64,000 bases of DNA, taken from NCBI GenBank assembly GCA_025757985.1, contig CP107210.1, positions 868,001 through 932,000 on the forward strand, read 5' to 3'. Shown here in pieces: positions 8,289-17,702 of the stretch. The notes beneath the pieces are model-generated. The model ran no database searches and had not been told where the DNA came from. It was given only the letters and a program-made list of their open reading frames with translations. The translations under genes were made by a program, and so were the position numbers. This stretch comes from Oscillospiraceae bacterium. Lineage in GTDB: Bacteria; Bacillota; Clostridia; Oscillospirales; Ruminococcaceae. Within the stretch, counting starts at the first letter, position 1. Each line of letters opens with the position of its first letter.

Positions 8289-10208
8289 TTATACCCAGTT
8301 TGCGCTGGAGGATTTTGCCTTGCCCAGCTTGTAGGCGGGGTTCGGGGTCTCGACCTTGCGGAATACCGCATCGTCGATGCAATCCCCTGCCACGGCCTGA
8401 ACCTTCGTCTCGCCGTCCAGCTTGACGCGGAACTTGAAGATATGCTCGCCTGCCTGCTCATCCAGCTTTTCGCCGTTGACATAAAGGCTTACCTGCTTCT
8501 GGTTTGAGTAGACCTTGACCTCGATCTCGCTCTGGGTGCGGTCCGCAAAGCGTTTGGAGCAGATATGCACAAACGGCTCATCGCTCCACCACGCCTTGTA
8601 GATATAGAAGCTATCCTTCTTCGTCTTGCGGTCAAAGGTGACAAGACCCTTGTGGTTCATGCCCGGCTCGCCGCCCTGATCGCGGGCGTCTGCAGCAAAG
8701 TCGTACATGTTCCATACATGGGTCGACCACAGCCAGCTGTGGCGTTCAAAGCAGCGCAGCATGTACTCATGGTAGATTGCCTGATATTCCTCGGTATGGT
8801 CACCGCGGCGGGGATGCTCACTGTGCAGGTTGGGCATGCCCTCGGCGCCGTATTCGCTGAAGCCCAACGCGCGGTTCGGGTAGCAGAGATGGAAAAAGTC
8901 CATCCAGAGGTCATTCAGGAAGAGGCCCGGCACATACCAGCCGAGGTACAGGTTCCAGCTGACCAGATCGGTGATGTGGGCCACCGGGTTGAAGGGGCCG
9001 CACATTGCATAGCAGGCCAGCGTGGTCAGGCGGGTCTTATCCATCTCATGGCAGAGGTCGTTCAGCACGCGGTGGTTGTCCAGCATGTCGCGCTTGTCTT
9101 TTGTGGAGATCGTGATCTCATTGGAGACGCCCCAGCAGACGATGCAGGCATGGTTGTAGTTCTGAACGATCAGCTCCTTCATCTGGGAGATCGTGTTCTC
9201 ACGCCCGTTGGGCATATGCTCAGAGATATAGGGGATCTCTGCCCAGACGACCATGCCAGCCTCATCGCAGAGGTCGTAGAAATACTGGTCGTGCTGGTAG
9301 TGCGCCAGCCGAATGGTGTTCGCACCCAGCTCCTTGATAAGCTGCATATCCTCGTCATGCATTTCCCGGGTGATGGCATTGCCGAGCCCCTTGCGGTCCT
9401 GATGGCGGGAAACGCCGTGCAGCGGGTAGGCGCGGCCGTTGAGGAAGAAGCCCTTCTGCGGGTCAACATGGAAGCTGCGCACGCCAAAGCGCTGCCGCAC
9501 CTCGTCCTGTACGGCCCCGTTCAGCACCAGACGCACCGCGCAGGTGTAGAGATAGGGGTCGCGTACGCCGTCCCACAGATGGGGATGCGCAAGCGTGACT
9601 GCGGCGTCACTGCCCTTGCCTGTCAGCACCTCAGCCCCGGCGGCATCGAGGATCGAGAACTCGATCTCGCCCTCCCCCTCAACGCGGGTCTTGACGGTGA
9701 TGTCTGCATTTGCGCCGTTGACGGTCGGGGTGATCTGCACGCCGCAGCTGCCCAGATAGTCCAGCGCAATGTGATTTTTGCTGACGACCAGCAGGCTGAC
9801 ATCGCGGTAGATACCGCCGTAGAAGGTGAAGTCCGCCTTCTGGGGATAGACGCGGTCGTTCTTGCTGTTGTCCACCGCCACGGTCAGCTCATTCTCCTCC
9901 GCCAGCAGGCCGGTCACCTCTGCGCGGAAGGTCGAGTAGCCGCCGTCATGGCGCATGACCTCCTGACCGTTCAGCGTGACCCTTGCGCTGGCGTTGACGC
10001 CCTCAAACTGCAGCCAGACCTGCTGCGTTTCAGCGTCATAAGCGGGGGCCGCAAACTGCGTTGTATAGGTGCAGGTGCCGCGCCAATAATCATTGCCACC
10101 GTCCTGACCGTCGATGTTGTTCCAGGTATGGGGCAGATTCACCGCAGCGGTTTTGCCGTCCGGCCCGGTGAACTGCCAGTTTTTCATCAGCTTGGTCGTG
10201 CTTCGCAT
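8289..10208 (-). CDS. Glycoside hydrolase family 2 (beta-galactosidase or beta-glucuronidase)
   Basis: 639 residues with the GH2 order: sugar-binding jelly roll (about 1-145), immunoglobulin-like domain (about 150-245), TIM barrel (about 250 on). Acid/base Glu364 sits in WGVSNE and nucleophile Glu452 in GFSEYGAEG. Asn518-His-Lys520 lies where beta-glucuronidases have their NxK motif, but some small GH2 beta-galactosidases have a similar NxKG, so I do not choose. No signal peptide, so it is cytosolic and fits the downstream symporter. The two-component pair upstream on the same strand may control it. Start ATG after AGGAGGG. Confidence 0.9.
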   Translation of the reverse strand: MRSTTKLMKNWQFTGPDGKTAAVNLPHTWNNIDGQDGGNDYWRGTCTYTTQFAAPAYDAETQQVWLQFEGVNASARVTLNGQEVMRHDGGYSTFRAEVTGLLAEENELTVAVDNSKNDRVYPQKADFTFYGGIYRDVSLLVVSKNHIALDYLGSCGVQITPTVNGANADITVKTRVEGEGEIEFSILDAAGAEVLTGKGSDAAVTLAHPHLWDGVRDPYLYTCAVRLVLNGAVQDEVRQRFGVRSFHVDPQKGFFLNGRAYPLHGVSRHQDRKGLGNAITREMHDEDMQLIKELGANTIRLAHYQHDQYFYDLCDEAGMVVWAEIPYISEHMPNGRENTISQMKELIVQNYNHACIVCWGVSNEITISTKDKRDMLDNHRVLNDLCHEMDKTRLTTLACYAMCGPFNPVAHITDLVSWNLYLGWYVPGLFLNDLWMDFFHLCYPNRALGFSEYGAEGMPNLHSEHPRRGDHTEEYQAIYHEYMLRCFERHSWLWSTHVWNMYDFAADARDQGGEPGMNHKGLVTFDRKTKKDSFYIYKAWWSDEPFVHICSKRFADRTQSEIEVKVYSNQKQVSLYVNGEKLDEQAGEHIFKFRVKLDGETKVQAVAGDCIDDAVFRKVETPNPAYKLGKAKSSSANWV

Positions 10209-10322
10209 TGCGCCCTCCTGTGTTGTATTTTATACTATAAGCATTGTACAGGAGTGCAAATTTATTCGCAATAGGTTTGCGAAAAGCGGTACTGCCTGTG
10301 CGAAATTCGGTTTTTTCGCCAC

Positions 10323-10371
10323 AAAAAAAGTCCCCGCTGCTTTGTACAATCTGCACAAATCCGTGGGGCTT
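10323..10371 (-). terminator. Terminator after the GHKL kinase gene
   Basis: Minus-strand hairpin with outer arms AAGCCCC/GGGGACTT and inner TTTGT/ACAAA pairing, then seven T residues (10323-10329). It separates the two-component operon from the GH2 promoter region. Confidence 0.75.
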
Positions 10372-10378
10372 GTTTTGT

Positions 10379-11662
10379 CTATTCAGCTTTCGGGGGCGGC
10401 AGCACGATCTTGACTGCAAACAGTGCCCCGCGGGGTTCCGTTGCCATGGTGCCGCTGTATTTGTGCACGATGCGGCGCGCCACCTTTAGCTCATAGCTGT
10501 GGCGGCGGCCGTGATCCGGCTGCTCCGCCGAGTGCGGCCCGATGACATTGACGACCGCAAAGCCCTGCCGTCTGCAGACCAGCAGGTCGATCATACGGCG
10601 GTCGGTATCCCGCTGCTGGGCAGCGGCGTCAATGGCCTGATCCAGCAGGTTGGAGAAAAGCGCATACAGGTCTCCCGGCTCAATGGCCGCCAGACAGGTA
10701 CCATCGGCCACACAGTTCAGCCGGATGCGCTGGGCCTCGCACAGCAGGCTCTTTTCGGTCAGCACAACATCCAGCACCTCGTTGCCGGTGGCGGCGTTGG
10801 CGTCATACATCCGGGCGGCCTGCTCGGCCTCGTCCAGACTTTGCGAGACGGCTGCATCGGGCTGCAGGCGGCGCAGGTCTGCGATCTGCACCTTCAGCTC
10901 ATGGCATTTACGGTTGATGATCTGCACATTCTGCCGCGCGATCTGGTACTGCTTGCGCTGGCGGTCATACAGCAGGTTGAGGGCATCCATCTCCTTCTGC
11001 AGGGCGGCCTTTTTGAAAAGCTCCGTCTGCAGATAGAGCAGCGTCACGCAGTAAAATTGGGTCAGCAAGGACGGTGCCACCATCGCTGAGGGGCGCAGCC
11101 CGATACGCAGACTTGTCTGCAGGGCAAAGAACTGAAAGACGAACATGACCCCCAGCAACCCGGCACTGCCAAGCTGGCGCGGGCCGATGTGATAGGTCCC
11201 GTCCTCCGGCATTGTTCGGGCCACGGTAAAGCGGACCACGATGCAGCATACCACCGTAAAGCCAAGCTGGCCGAGCAGCATCGGTGTGCTGTACAGGGAA
11301 AGATGCTGCATGCCGAGTGCCTCGGCGGTCCAGATCAGGACCCGCCACAGCTCATACACCGACTCTGAGGTCAGCACGATCCAGACGCTGCAATAGGCGC
11401 TGGCTGCCCAGTCCAACCGGGTACACAGATGTGTGGATACCGCAGCGCAGGTAAAATAAACGGCATAGATCACAAGAAGCAGCAGGGTGTCCAGACGGCC
11501 GCTGTTGCCAAAGACCATCAGCCGCGAAAGGGGGATCACCATAATAAGATTCAGCAGGGCGCGCAGCCGGAAGCGATCCCGCTTTTTCAGCGGCAGCCAG
11601 TAGGCCAGCTGGGCGCCGCAGATGCCTGCGGCGCAGACGGCCAGACTCAGGATGGAATCCAC
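10379..11662 (-). CDS. AgrC-like GHKL sensor histidine kinase
   Basis: 427 residues. Five to six N-terminal membrane segments (to about 200) are followed by a linker helix, a KCHELKVQ region probably holding the phospho-acceptor His, and a GHKL ATPase domain. The N-box reads SNLLDQAIDA: the second Asn of the usual NLLDNA is Gln, which may weaken Mg-ATP binding. The layout matches AgrC/ComD-type sensors that detect peptides or other extracellular signals. It starts with GTG immediately after the response regulator stop, with GGGGGTG as ribosome binding site. A GH2-symporter unit lies downstream and may be its target. Confidence 0.85.
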   Translation of the reverse strand: MDSILSLAVCAAGICGAQLAYWLPLKKRDRFRLRALLNLIMVIPLSRLMVFGNSGRLDTLLLLVIYAVYFTCAAVSTHLCTRLDWAASAYCSVWIVLTSESVYELWRVLIWTAEALGMQHLSLYSTPMLLGQLGFTVVCCIVVRFTVARTMPEDGTYHIGPRQLGSAGLLGVMFVFQFFALQTSLRIGLRPSAMVAPSLLTQFYCVTLLYLQTELFKKAALQKEMDALNLLYDRQRKQYQIARQNVQIINRKCHELKVQIADLRRLQPDAAVSQSLDEAEQAARMYDANAATGNEVLDVVLTEKSLLCEAQRIRLNCVADGTCLAAIEPGDLYALFSNLLDQAIDAAAQQRDTDRRMIDLLVCRRQGFAVVNVIGPHSAEQPDHGRRHSYELKVARRIVHKYSGTMATEPRGALFAVKIVLPPPKAE

Positions 11663-12370
11663 CTACAGCGCACCCCCGACATACGCCGCCACGGCGGCCA
11701 AAAATGCTGCGCGCTGGCGGCGGCTGATCTCCAGCCGTTCCTCCCCCACCTGCACAAAGTCGTCCTGCACACCGCGCACATGGCGCAGATTGACCAGATA
11801 GCACTGGTTGCACCGGGCAAAATGGTAGGCGGTCAGGTCCTTCTCCGCCTTGAGCAGACTGCCGCGCACCGACCATGTCCCGGTCGTGGTGTGGTAATGC
11901 AACAGCCGGTCGCGCGTTTCCAAATACAGGATGTCATCGGTGGCCAGCAGCTGCACGCCGCCGCCCACCTGCAGGGTAATCTGCCCGCCGCGCCGGCGGC
12001 AGATACGCTGCAGCGCGCGGTCCAGCTTTGTGCTGAACTGGTAGTAGCTGACGGGCTTGAGCACAAAATCCAGCGCATCGACTTCATAGCCGCGTATGGC
12101 ATACTGCGCCATATTCGTCACAAAAATCAGCACCACATCGGGGTCCAGCAGCCGGATACGCTCCGCCGTGGGCATGCCGCCCAGCGTGGGCATCTCAATA
12201 TCGAGAAAAATAATATCAAACCCGGGGCGGTAAGGCTCCACGATCTGGGAGCCGTCCGCAAAAGGGGTCACTTCCAGCAGCTGGCCGCTCTCCTGCGCGT
12301 ACTGCGCAATAAAGCCGCACAGCTCCTGCCGCACAGCAGCGTTGTCCTCGACAACGGCGATCTTTGCCAC
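11663..12370 (-). CDS. LytTR-family response regulator
   Basis: 235 residues. Receiver domain (about 1-120) with phospho-acceptor Asp in FLDIEMP and the conserved LKP Lys; C-terminal LytTR DNA-binding domain (about 135-235) with the FARCNQCYLVNL signature. Such regulators bind direct repeats near target promoters. GTG start after GGGGGAG; the kinase follows immediately, so both are co-translated. It is a clear paralogue of the regulator at 34570-35277, and both lie upstream of glycosidase genes on the same strand. Confidence 0.92.
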   Translation of the reverse strand: MAKIAVVEDNAAVRQELCGFIAQYAQESGQLLEVTPFADGSQIVEPYRPGFDIIFLDIEMPTLGGMPTAERIRLLDPDVVLIFVTNMAQYAIRGYEVDALDFVLKPVSYYQFSTKLDRALQRICRRRGGQITLQVGGGVQLLATDDILYLETRDRLLHYHTTTGTWSVRGSLLKAEKDLTAYHFARCNQCYLVNLRHVRGVQDDFVQVGEERLEISRRQRAAFLAAVAAYVGGAL

Positions 12371-12402
12371 GGGCCGTCTCCCCCTTTCTTACATATATCC
12401 TT

Positions 12403-12431
12403 ATTATGACAAATATCCATAAAAAAAGCAA
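12403..12431 (-). promoter_or_regulatory. Promoter of the first LytTR/GHKL operon
   Basis: Minus strand TTGCTT (12426-12431) and CATAAT (12403-12408) with 17-base spacing, 33 bases before the GTG start. Confidence 0.6.
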
Positions 12432-12441
12432 CACCCTTTAT

Positions 12442-12486
12442 AACAAAAGGTGCCGCCCTGACCGGAAATTATTGGCCGCCGGCACT
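12442..12486 (-). terminator. Terminator of the small hypothetical gene
   Basis: GTGCCG/CGGCAC outer arms with internal GGCC/CCGG pairing and a short T tract on the minus strand; it begins directly at the stop codon. Confidence 0.6.
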
Positions 12487-12819
12487 TTACCGGTCCGGCT
12501 CGCAGTCCAGAATGGAGGGGATATTTTCCCAGCGGGCCGCCTCGCTCCGGTAGCGCTCCTGCAGCCATGCCACTGCTGCATCCAGCCCTGACTGGCTGCC
12601 GTCAAACTCAGCGGACTCGATTTTTTCCTCCGCCGTATGCTCGATGCTCCACGGGCCGGGCCAGATCTGGGCGGTCAGGTACTCCAGCTTTTTTTTACCG
12701 CTTTCATCGTTGGGGTCTGCCTTTTTGCCGGGCGTGATGACATACCGCATACCGCCCTCGGCCCCGGAATAGGGGTTGCCGTTATGGAACCAGTGATAAA
12801 TCGGGAAAGCGTCAAGCAT
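12487..12819 (-). CDS. Small conserved-looking protein of unknown function
   Basis: 110 residues from the ATG at 12819 (GAGGTG ten bases upstream); a longer frame would run into the tRNA-Gly gene and is rejected. It is soluble, rich in Trp, Tyr and Gly, with a PIYHWFHNGNPYSG start and an AQIWPGPWSIEHT middle that look like structured, conserved motifs. I do not recognise a named family. A tRNA terminator lies between the tRNA-Gly gene and this start, so it depends on readthrough or on a promoter I cannot see. Confidence 0.6.
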   Translation of the reverse strand: MLDAFPIYHWFHNGNPYSGAEGGMRYVITPGKKADPNDESGKKKLEYLTAQIWPGPWSIEHTAEEKIESAEFDGSQSGLDAAVAWLQERYRSEAARWENIPSILDCEPDR

Positions 12820-12836
12820 GGCGGGCACCTCACAAC

Positions 12837-12870
12837 AAAAAATGTCCTGATGCAAGAGCATCAGGACATT
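12837..12870 (-). terminator. Terminator of tRNA-Gly
   Basis: Perfect 13-base arms AATGTCCTGATGC / GCATCAGGACATT with a 4-base loop and a T run on the minus strand. Confidence 0.85.
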
Positions 12871-12871
12871 T

Positions 12872-12947
12872 TGGAGCGGGATACGAGTCTCGAACTCGCC
12901 ACCTACTGCTTGGGAAGCAGTCACTCTACCGGATGAGCTAATCCCGC
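12872..12947 (-). tRNA. tRNA-Gly(CCC)
   Basis: 76 nt with encoded CCA. Acceptor GCGGGAT/ATCCCGC, discriminator T as usual for glycine, D-arm AGCTCATCCGGTAGAGT, anticodon stem ACTGC/GCAGT around loop TTCCCAA (CCC), and T arm GAGTTCGAGACTC. Confidence 0.92.
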
Positions 12948-12960
12948 ATCAGTGACTGCT

Positions 12961-12989
12961 ATTATAGCGCAAATCAGGCGAGTTGTCAA
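12961..12989 (-). promoter_or_regulatory. Consensus promoter of tRNA-Gly
   Basis: Minus strand TTGACA (12984-12989), 17-base spacer, TATAAT (12961-12966): a perfect sigma-A promoter 13 bases from the tRNA 5' end. Confidence 0.9.
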
Positions 12990-13012
12990 GGGGGCTGCGC
13001 TTGGTTATGGTT

Positions 13013-13066
13013 GTAGGGGGCGATGCTTGCATTGACCCGCGGGCGGATGCAAGCATCCGCCCCTAC
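13013..13066. repeat. GTAGGGG...CCCCTAC palindromic repeat
   Basis: 54-base element bounded by GTAGGGGGCG and CGCCCCTAC. Its right half contains GGATGCAAGCATCC flanked by GGGC/GCCC and is the same as the right half of the copy at 17434. It lies between tRNA-Gly and the 3' end of polC. Confidence 0.85.
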
Positions 13067-13093
13067 AGGATTTCCCGCAGATTGGCACCCTGT

Positions 13094-16000
13094 TTACATC
13101 ATACTGAACAAATCGACCTGGCTGGTTTCGGGCAGATTGCCGAGAGCGCCGACTGCGCGCAGCTTGTCAAAAACCGACTGCGCAACGCCGCTGGCCTGTT
13201 GCAGCTCCTCGACCGAGATATACTCCTGCCCGTGCATTGTGGCCTGCTCAAGCGCCACGGCGGCGGCATCGCCCAGACCGCGGATGGCCGTAAACGGCAG
13301 ACGGACCTTGCCGTCCTCGACCACATACTTGCTGGCATAGCTCTTGCCCAGCTCGATCGGCAAAAACTCGCAGCCGCGCTGCAGCATCTCGTTTTCCAGC
13401 TGCAGGCTGACTAAGGCGTCATCGTCCTTGGCGGTGCGCTCGTCCTTGGGGATCTTTTCGTTGTCCTTCAGGTGCTGCTTGGCCACGCGGACACCGCCGA
13501 CAGCGGCCTCATAGTCGATGTCCGCACCGCGCACGGTGAAATACACAGCATAGAACACCGCCGGGTGGTAGACCTTGAACCACATCAGGCGGATGGCCGC
13601 CATCAGGTAGGCTACGGCGTGGGCCTTGGGGAACATATACTTGATCTTGCGGCAGGATTCGATATACCAGTCTGGCACATCGTGCTCGCGCATGGCCTCC
13701 TCCCACCCGGGCTTGAAGCCGCCCTTGGCGACCTTGCCTTTACGCACGGCCTCCATGATGTCGAAGGACATCTTCGGTTCCAGGCCCTTGCGCAGAAGAT
13801 ACAGCATAATGCTGTCACGGCAGCCGATGACCTCTGCGATCGTGCAGGTGCCCGAACGGATCAGCTCGTCCGCATTGCCGGTCCAGACATCGGTGCCGTG
13901 GGACAGGCCCGAGATCTGGATCAGCTCTGAGAAATTCTTCGGCTGGGCATCCAACAGCATCTGGCGCACAAAGTTGGTACCCATCTCCGGAATACCGAAG
14001 GTGCCGGTGCGCGAGCCGATCTGCTCCTCGGTCACGCCGAGCGCAGCCGGGCTGGTCAGCAGACTGTAGACCTTTTCATCATTCATCGGGACCGAGTCGA
14101 TGGGGATGCCGGAGTATTCCTCAAAGAATTTGTAGAAGGTCGGCACATCATGACCCAGCTCGTCCAGCTTGAGCAGCGTGTCGTGCAGGTATTTAAATTC
14201 AAAGTGGGTGGTCAGCAGACCGCCCTTGACATCGTCCGCCGGGTGCTGGATGGCGCAGAAGTCGTAAATATCAAAGGTATCCGGCACAACGACCATGCCG
14301 CCGGGATGCTGGCCGGTCGTGCGCTTTACGCCGGTGCAGCCGATGACAAGGCGGTTTTCCTCGGCACGATTGACGGTACGGCCGCGTTCCTCAAGATACT
14401 TTTTGACATAGCCGTAGGCCGTTTTATCCTGCAAACCGGAAACAGTGCCCGCCTTGAACACATTTTCCTTGCCGAAAAGCTCCTCGGTGTAGCGATGCAC
14501 GCAGGACTGATACATGCCTGAGAAGTTCAGGTCGATATCCGGCTCCTTATCGCCGTAGAAGCCGAGGAAGGTTTCAAACGGGATATCGTGTCCCTCCACG
14601 ATCATCGGCTTGCCGCAGACCGGGCAGCTTTTGTCGGGCAGATCAAAGCCGTCAAAGTGGATGCCGTCATTGATCCACTCGCTGTGCTTACAGTTGGGGC
14701 ACAGGTAGTGCGGCGGCATCGAGTTAACCTCCGAAATACCGGAGAAGTGCGCAACGGCCGATGAGCCGACGGAGCCGCGGCTGCCGACCTGATAACCGCC
14801 CGCGTTGGAGTAGGCCACCAGACGCACGGCGATGACATACAAAACGGCGTAGCCGTGGCCGCAGATGGAATCCAGCTCCTTTTTCAGCCGCTTTTGCAGC
14901 ACATCGGGCAGCGGCGCGCCATAGTCCCGCGCGGCATGCTTCCATGTGTCATCGCGCAGCTCCTGCTCGGCGCCGGGGATGCTGGGCGGGTAGGTGCCCT
15001 TGGGGATGGCGCGCAGGTTGTTGTCGATGGTCGCGGCGATCTTGTTGGGGTTGGTCACCACAATTTCATACGCCTTTTCCTGCGGCAGGTAGCTGAAATC
15101 CTCCAGCATATCGGGCGTAGTGCGGAAGTAGAGCGGTGCCTGATTGTCGGCGTCCTTAAAGCCGTTGCCGGCCTGCAGAACCGCGCGGTAGATCCAGTCC
15201 TCCGGCTCCTGAAAGTGGGAGTCGCCCGTGGCCACGACCGGCTTGTGCAGATCCTCGCCCAACTGTATGACGGTGCGGTTGAAGTTCTTGATTGCCTCGA
15301 TCGAATCCACTTGCCCGTTGCGGAGCATAAATTCATTGTTGCCGAGGGGCTGAACCTCGAGATAATCGTAATAATCGGCGATGCGCAGCAGCTGCTCATA
15401 AGGCTGGCCCGCCACGATTGCCCTGTAAAGCTCACCCGCTTCACAGGCCGGGGAGAGCAGCAGTCCCTCGCGGTACTGGTTGAGCAGGCTGCGCGGCACA
15501 CGCGGTTTTTTGAAGAAATACTGGGTGTGGGCGGCGCTGACAATGCGGTAGAGGTTTTTTAAGCCGACCTGATTCTGCACCAGGATAATCAGGTGGTAGT
15601 ATTTCTTTTTCAGCACTTCTTTGTTGCCGCCAAGGCCGGTGTTGATGGCCTCGACCGCGTGGATGTCCTTTTCCTCGAGGTCGGTCAGCATGACCTCATA
15701 GATTCTGGCCAGCGCCATGGCATCATCGACAGCGCGGTGGTGGTTGAAGGGCGGTATCTCAAGATGCTTATTGATCGTGTCCAGCTTGTAGTTGCGCAGC
15801 CCCGGGAAGAGCGCCTGCCCCATCGGCAGCGTGTCGATATAGGTGTTCTCGTCCCAGCTGACGCCCGCCTTCTCCCCCGCCTTGCGGATAAAGAGCATGT
15901 CAAAGCTGTGCGCGTTGTGCGCCACAAGAATGTTGTCCCCGCAAAATTCTTTAAAAGCGCGGATGGCCTCCTCCGGCGTGGGGGCATCGGCCACCATGGC

Positions 16001-17401
16001 ATCGTTGATGCCGGTCAGGTCAACGACCTTCTGCGGGATCGGCTTGCCGGGGTTGACGAAGGTGCAGAATTTCTTTTCCTCGTTGATCTTACCGTTTTCC
16101 ACATAGACAGCACCGATCTCGGTCAGCCGCTCGGTGTTGGCGTCAAGGCCGGTCGTCTCAGTGTCGAACACGACAAACGAGCCGGACAGCGGCATCTGCG
16201 CTGCGCCGTAGACGGCGGGGATCATATCATCGACAAAATAGGCCTCGCAGCCGTAGATCAGCTTAAAGTTCGGGTCTGTTTCGTGGATGGCATCGGTGGC
16301 CAGCATCGCCTCGGGGTAGCCCTGACAGACGCCGTGATCGGTGATGGCCACAGCGCGGTGGCCCATGCGGTGCGCCAGACGCACGATCTTGCCGGGGTCG
16401 TTGAAGCCATCCATTGAGCTGGACTTGGTATGCAGGTGCAGCTCGACCCGCTTTTGCCCCTCGGGCGCAGTGTCCTGCCGCTGCTCGCGCTCGACCTGCA
16501 GAACATCGTAGGGCAGGATGACAAAGTCATGCTCGTACTTGTCATACATATAGTTGCCGCGCACGATCAGGGTGGTGCCGGGCTTGAGACCCTCCCACTT
16601 GGACATATCGGCGTCCTCGTCCCCCAATACCTTGAGGTTGACTGAACCGGAATAGTCGGTGATGGAGGTAAAATAGATCTTGCGGCGGCTGCCCTTGACC
16701 TCGGTGGCAAACACATCGCCCCAGACCGTCACCTTGCCGCCGTCCCCCAGATCATTCAGATGGCGGATGTCGGCAGGCTTGAAGGTCTTGCCGTAGAACA
16801 GCTTGACCGGCTTATTGGTAAGGGCCAGCCCCTCGATCGTAAAGTCGGGCGGCGTTTCCTTGGCTTCAAACTTGACGGTAGGCGCTTTCTCCTGCAGGTA
16901 CTGTTCAAACTCCTCCTCGGTGCGGGTGTTGCCGGTATCGGCCAGCCGCACGATGGGCAGTGCGCCGGTGCGCTCCTGAATAAGCTCTGCCAGCACGCGG
17001 GGCAGCTCCACGCTCTCCAAAATCTGGCGGCCCGCATTGACATGGATGGTGATGCCGTCCTCCCCGAAGGTGACAGGCTGGGCCTTATCGAGAAAGCCGT
17101 TGACCGGCATGCCCCGCTGCTTCAGCTCCTCCAGCATAAGGCGCACCGCCTCCGGGGTGATGCTCTGGTACGCAAAATAGCTGCGAACCTGCAGCTCATA
17201 CCCGGCAAACACCTCGGAAAGGGACGCACAAAGACGCCCGCACAGCGCCTGATCCAGAGGTTCAGCACTGCGCAGGCAGATCACGACCTGTCTTTTTGTG
17301 CGGTAAAGCTCCACACGGTCGACCAGCACACTGCCGAACGCCGCACAGAACTGCTGGTCCGCGGTAAACTGCGGCCAGACTTGGGTGACGAATGGTTTCA
17401 A
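13094..17401 (-). CDS. polC: DNA polymerase III alpha subunit, Gram-positive PolC type
   Basis: 1435 residues, the normal PolC length. Order: N-terminal domain, OB fold (about 220-300), PHP domain (HLHTKSSSMDG near 320 and ITDHG near 353), 3'-5' exonuclease inserted in PHP (FDTETTGLD near 412, DEDD type), then the polymerase palm with DIDLNFSG, and a CPNC...CPVC zinc-binding region before it. It is the replicative leading-strand polymerase with built-in proofreading. TTG start with GAGGT twelve bases upstream; no in-frame ATG lies nearby. It ends the cdsA-dxr-rseP-ispG run, a common Firmicutes arrangement, but 300 bases of repeats separate it from ispG. Confidence 0.97.
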   Translation of the reverse strand: MKPFVTQVWPQFTADQQFCAAFGSVLVDRVELYRTKRQVVICLRSAEPLDQALCGRLCASLSEVFAGYELQVRSYFAYQSITPEAVRLMLEELKQRGMPVNGFLDKAQPVTFGEDGITIHVNAGRQILESVELPRVLAELIQERTGALPIVRLADTGNTRTEEEFEQYLQEKAPTVKFEAKETPPDFTIEGLALTNKPVKLFYGKTFKPADIRHLNDLGDGGKVTVWGDVFATEVKGSRRKIYFTSITDYSGSVNLKVLGDEDADMSKWEGLKPGTTLIVRGNYMYDKYEHDFVILPYDVLQVEREQRQDTAPEGQKRVELHLHTKSSSMDGFNDPGKIVRLAHRMGHRAVAITDHGVCQGYPEAMLATDAIHETDPNFKLIYGCEAYFVDDMIPAVYGAAQMPLSGSFVVFDTETTGLDANTERLTEIGAVYVENGKINEEKKFCTFVNPGKPIPQKVVDLTGINDAMVADAPTPEEAIRAFKEFCGDNILVAHNAHSFDMLFIRKAGEKAGVSWDENTYIDTLPMGQALFPGLRNYKLDTINKHLEIPPFNHHRAVDDAMALARIYEVMLTDLEEKDIHAVEAINTGLGGNKEVLKKKYYHLIILVQNQVGLKNLYRIVSAAHTQYFFKKPRVPRSLLNQYREGLLLSPACEAGELYRAIVAGQPYEQLLRIADYYDYLEVQPLGNNEFMLRNGQVDSIEAIKNFNRTVIQLGEDLHKPVVATGDSHFQEPEDWIYRAVLQAGNGFKDADNQAPLYFRTTPDMLEDFSYLPQEKAYEIVVTNPNKIAATIDNNLRAIPKGTYPPSIPGAEQELRDDTWKHAARDYGAPLPDVLQKRLKKELDSICGHGYAVLYVIAVRLVAYSNAGGYQVGSRGSVGSSAVAHFSGISEVNSMPPHYLCPNCKHSEWINDGIHFDGFDLPDKSCPVCGKPMIVEGHDIPFETFLGFYGDKEPDIDLNFSGMYQSCVHRYTEELFGKENVFKAGTVSGLQDKTAYGYVKKYLEERGRTVNRAEENRLVIGCTGVKRTTGQHPGGMVVVPDTFDIYDFCAIQHPADDVKGGLLTTHFEFKYLHDTLLKLDELGHDVPTFYKFFEEYSGIPIDSVPMNDEKVYSLLTSPAALGVTEEQIGSRTGTFGIPEMGTNFVRQMLLDAQPKNFSELIQISGLSHGTDVWTGNADELIRSGTCTIAEVIGCRDSIMLYLLRKGLEPKMSFDIMEAVRKGKVAKGGFKPGWEEAMREHDVPDWYIESCRKIKYMFPKAHAVAYLMAAIRLMWFKVYHPAVFYAVYFTVRGADIDYEAAVGGVRVAKQHLKDNEKIPKDERTAKDDDALVSLQLENEMLQRGCEFLPIELGKSYASKYVVEDGKVRLPFTAIRGLGDAAAVALEQATMHGQEYISVEELQQASGVAQSVFDKLRAVGALGNLPETSQVDLFSMM

Positions 17402-17433
17402 AGGAATTTTACCTCACAAGTGGATAGCATGTT

Positions 17434-17487
17434 GTAGGGGGCGGCGTCCCCGACGCCCCGCGGGCGGATGCAAGCATCCGCCCCTAC
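17434..17487. repeat. GTAGGGG...CCCCTAC palindromic repeat
   Basis: 54-base copy with GTAGGGGGCGGCGTCCCC on the left and the GGATGCAAGCATCC hairpin on the right, ending CCCCTAC. It sits just upstream of the polC start and directly abuts the larger repeat at 17495. Confidence 0.85.
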
Positions 17488-17494
17488 GAGGGTT

Positions 17495-17694
17495 GGCTTC
17501 CCCCTCGGGGCTGCGCCCGCAGGCGCGTGTCGAAGCGCAACCGCCGGAGGCGGCTCTTAGCGCGGAGACTGAAGCTGTCCGCGAAGCGGACTGATGAGGG
17601 GCGGGCTTACCATCATTGCCCGGTAAAAGGGCGGCAAGGCAGACGCGCCCCTCATCCGGCCCTGCGGGGCCACCTTCCCCCAAGGGGGAAGGCT
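17495..17694. repeat. About 200-bp repeat with CTTCCCCC/GGGGGAAG ends, copy 1
   Basis: Bounded by GGCTTCCCCCTCGGGG and CCTTCCCCCAAGGGGGAAGG. The first 80 bases (CTGCGCCCGCAGGCGCGTGT..., AACCGCCG-AGGCGG, CTCTTAGCGCG-AGACTGAA) match the copy at 27192 almost base for base. No protein is supported. It fills the gap between polC and ispG. Confidence 0.8.
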
Positions 17695-17702
17695 TTAGAG
17701 GG

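Noticed and set aside
6521..8425. 634-codon plus-strand open frame opposite the GPH symporter gene
   Set aside because: His/Asp/Gln-rich composition typical of the complement of a membrane protein; it would also run over a terminator.
8289..10208. Firm call of GH2 as beta-glucuronidase from the NxK motif
   Set aside because: The Asn-His-Lys is present, but similar NxKG stretches occur in small GH2 beta-galactosidases, so specificity is left open.
8565..10274. 569-codon plus-strand open frame opposite the GH2 gene
   Set aside because: Shadow of the GH2 gene, whose catalytic residues are clear on the minus strand.
12820..12924. N-terminal extension of the small hypothetical gene into tRNA-Gly
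   Set aside because: It would translate through the tRNA and its terminator; the ATG at 12819 has its own ribosome site.
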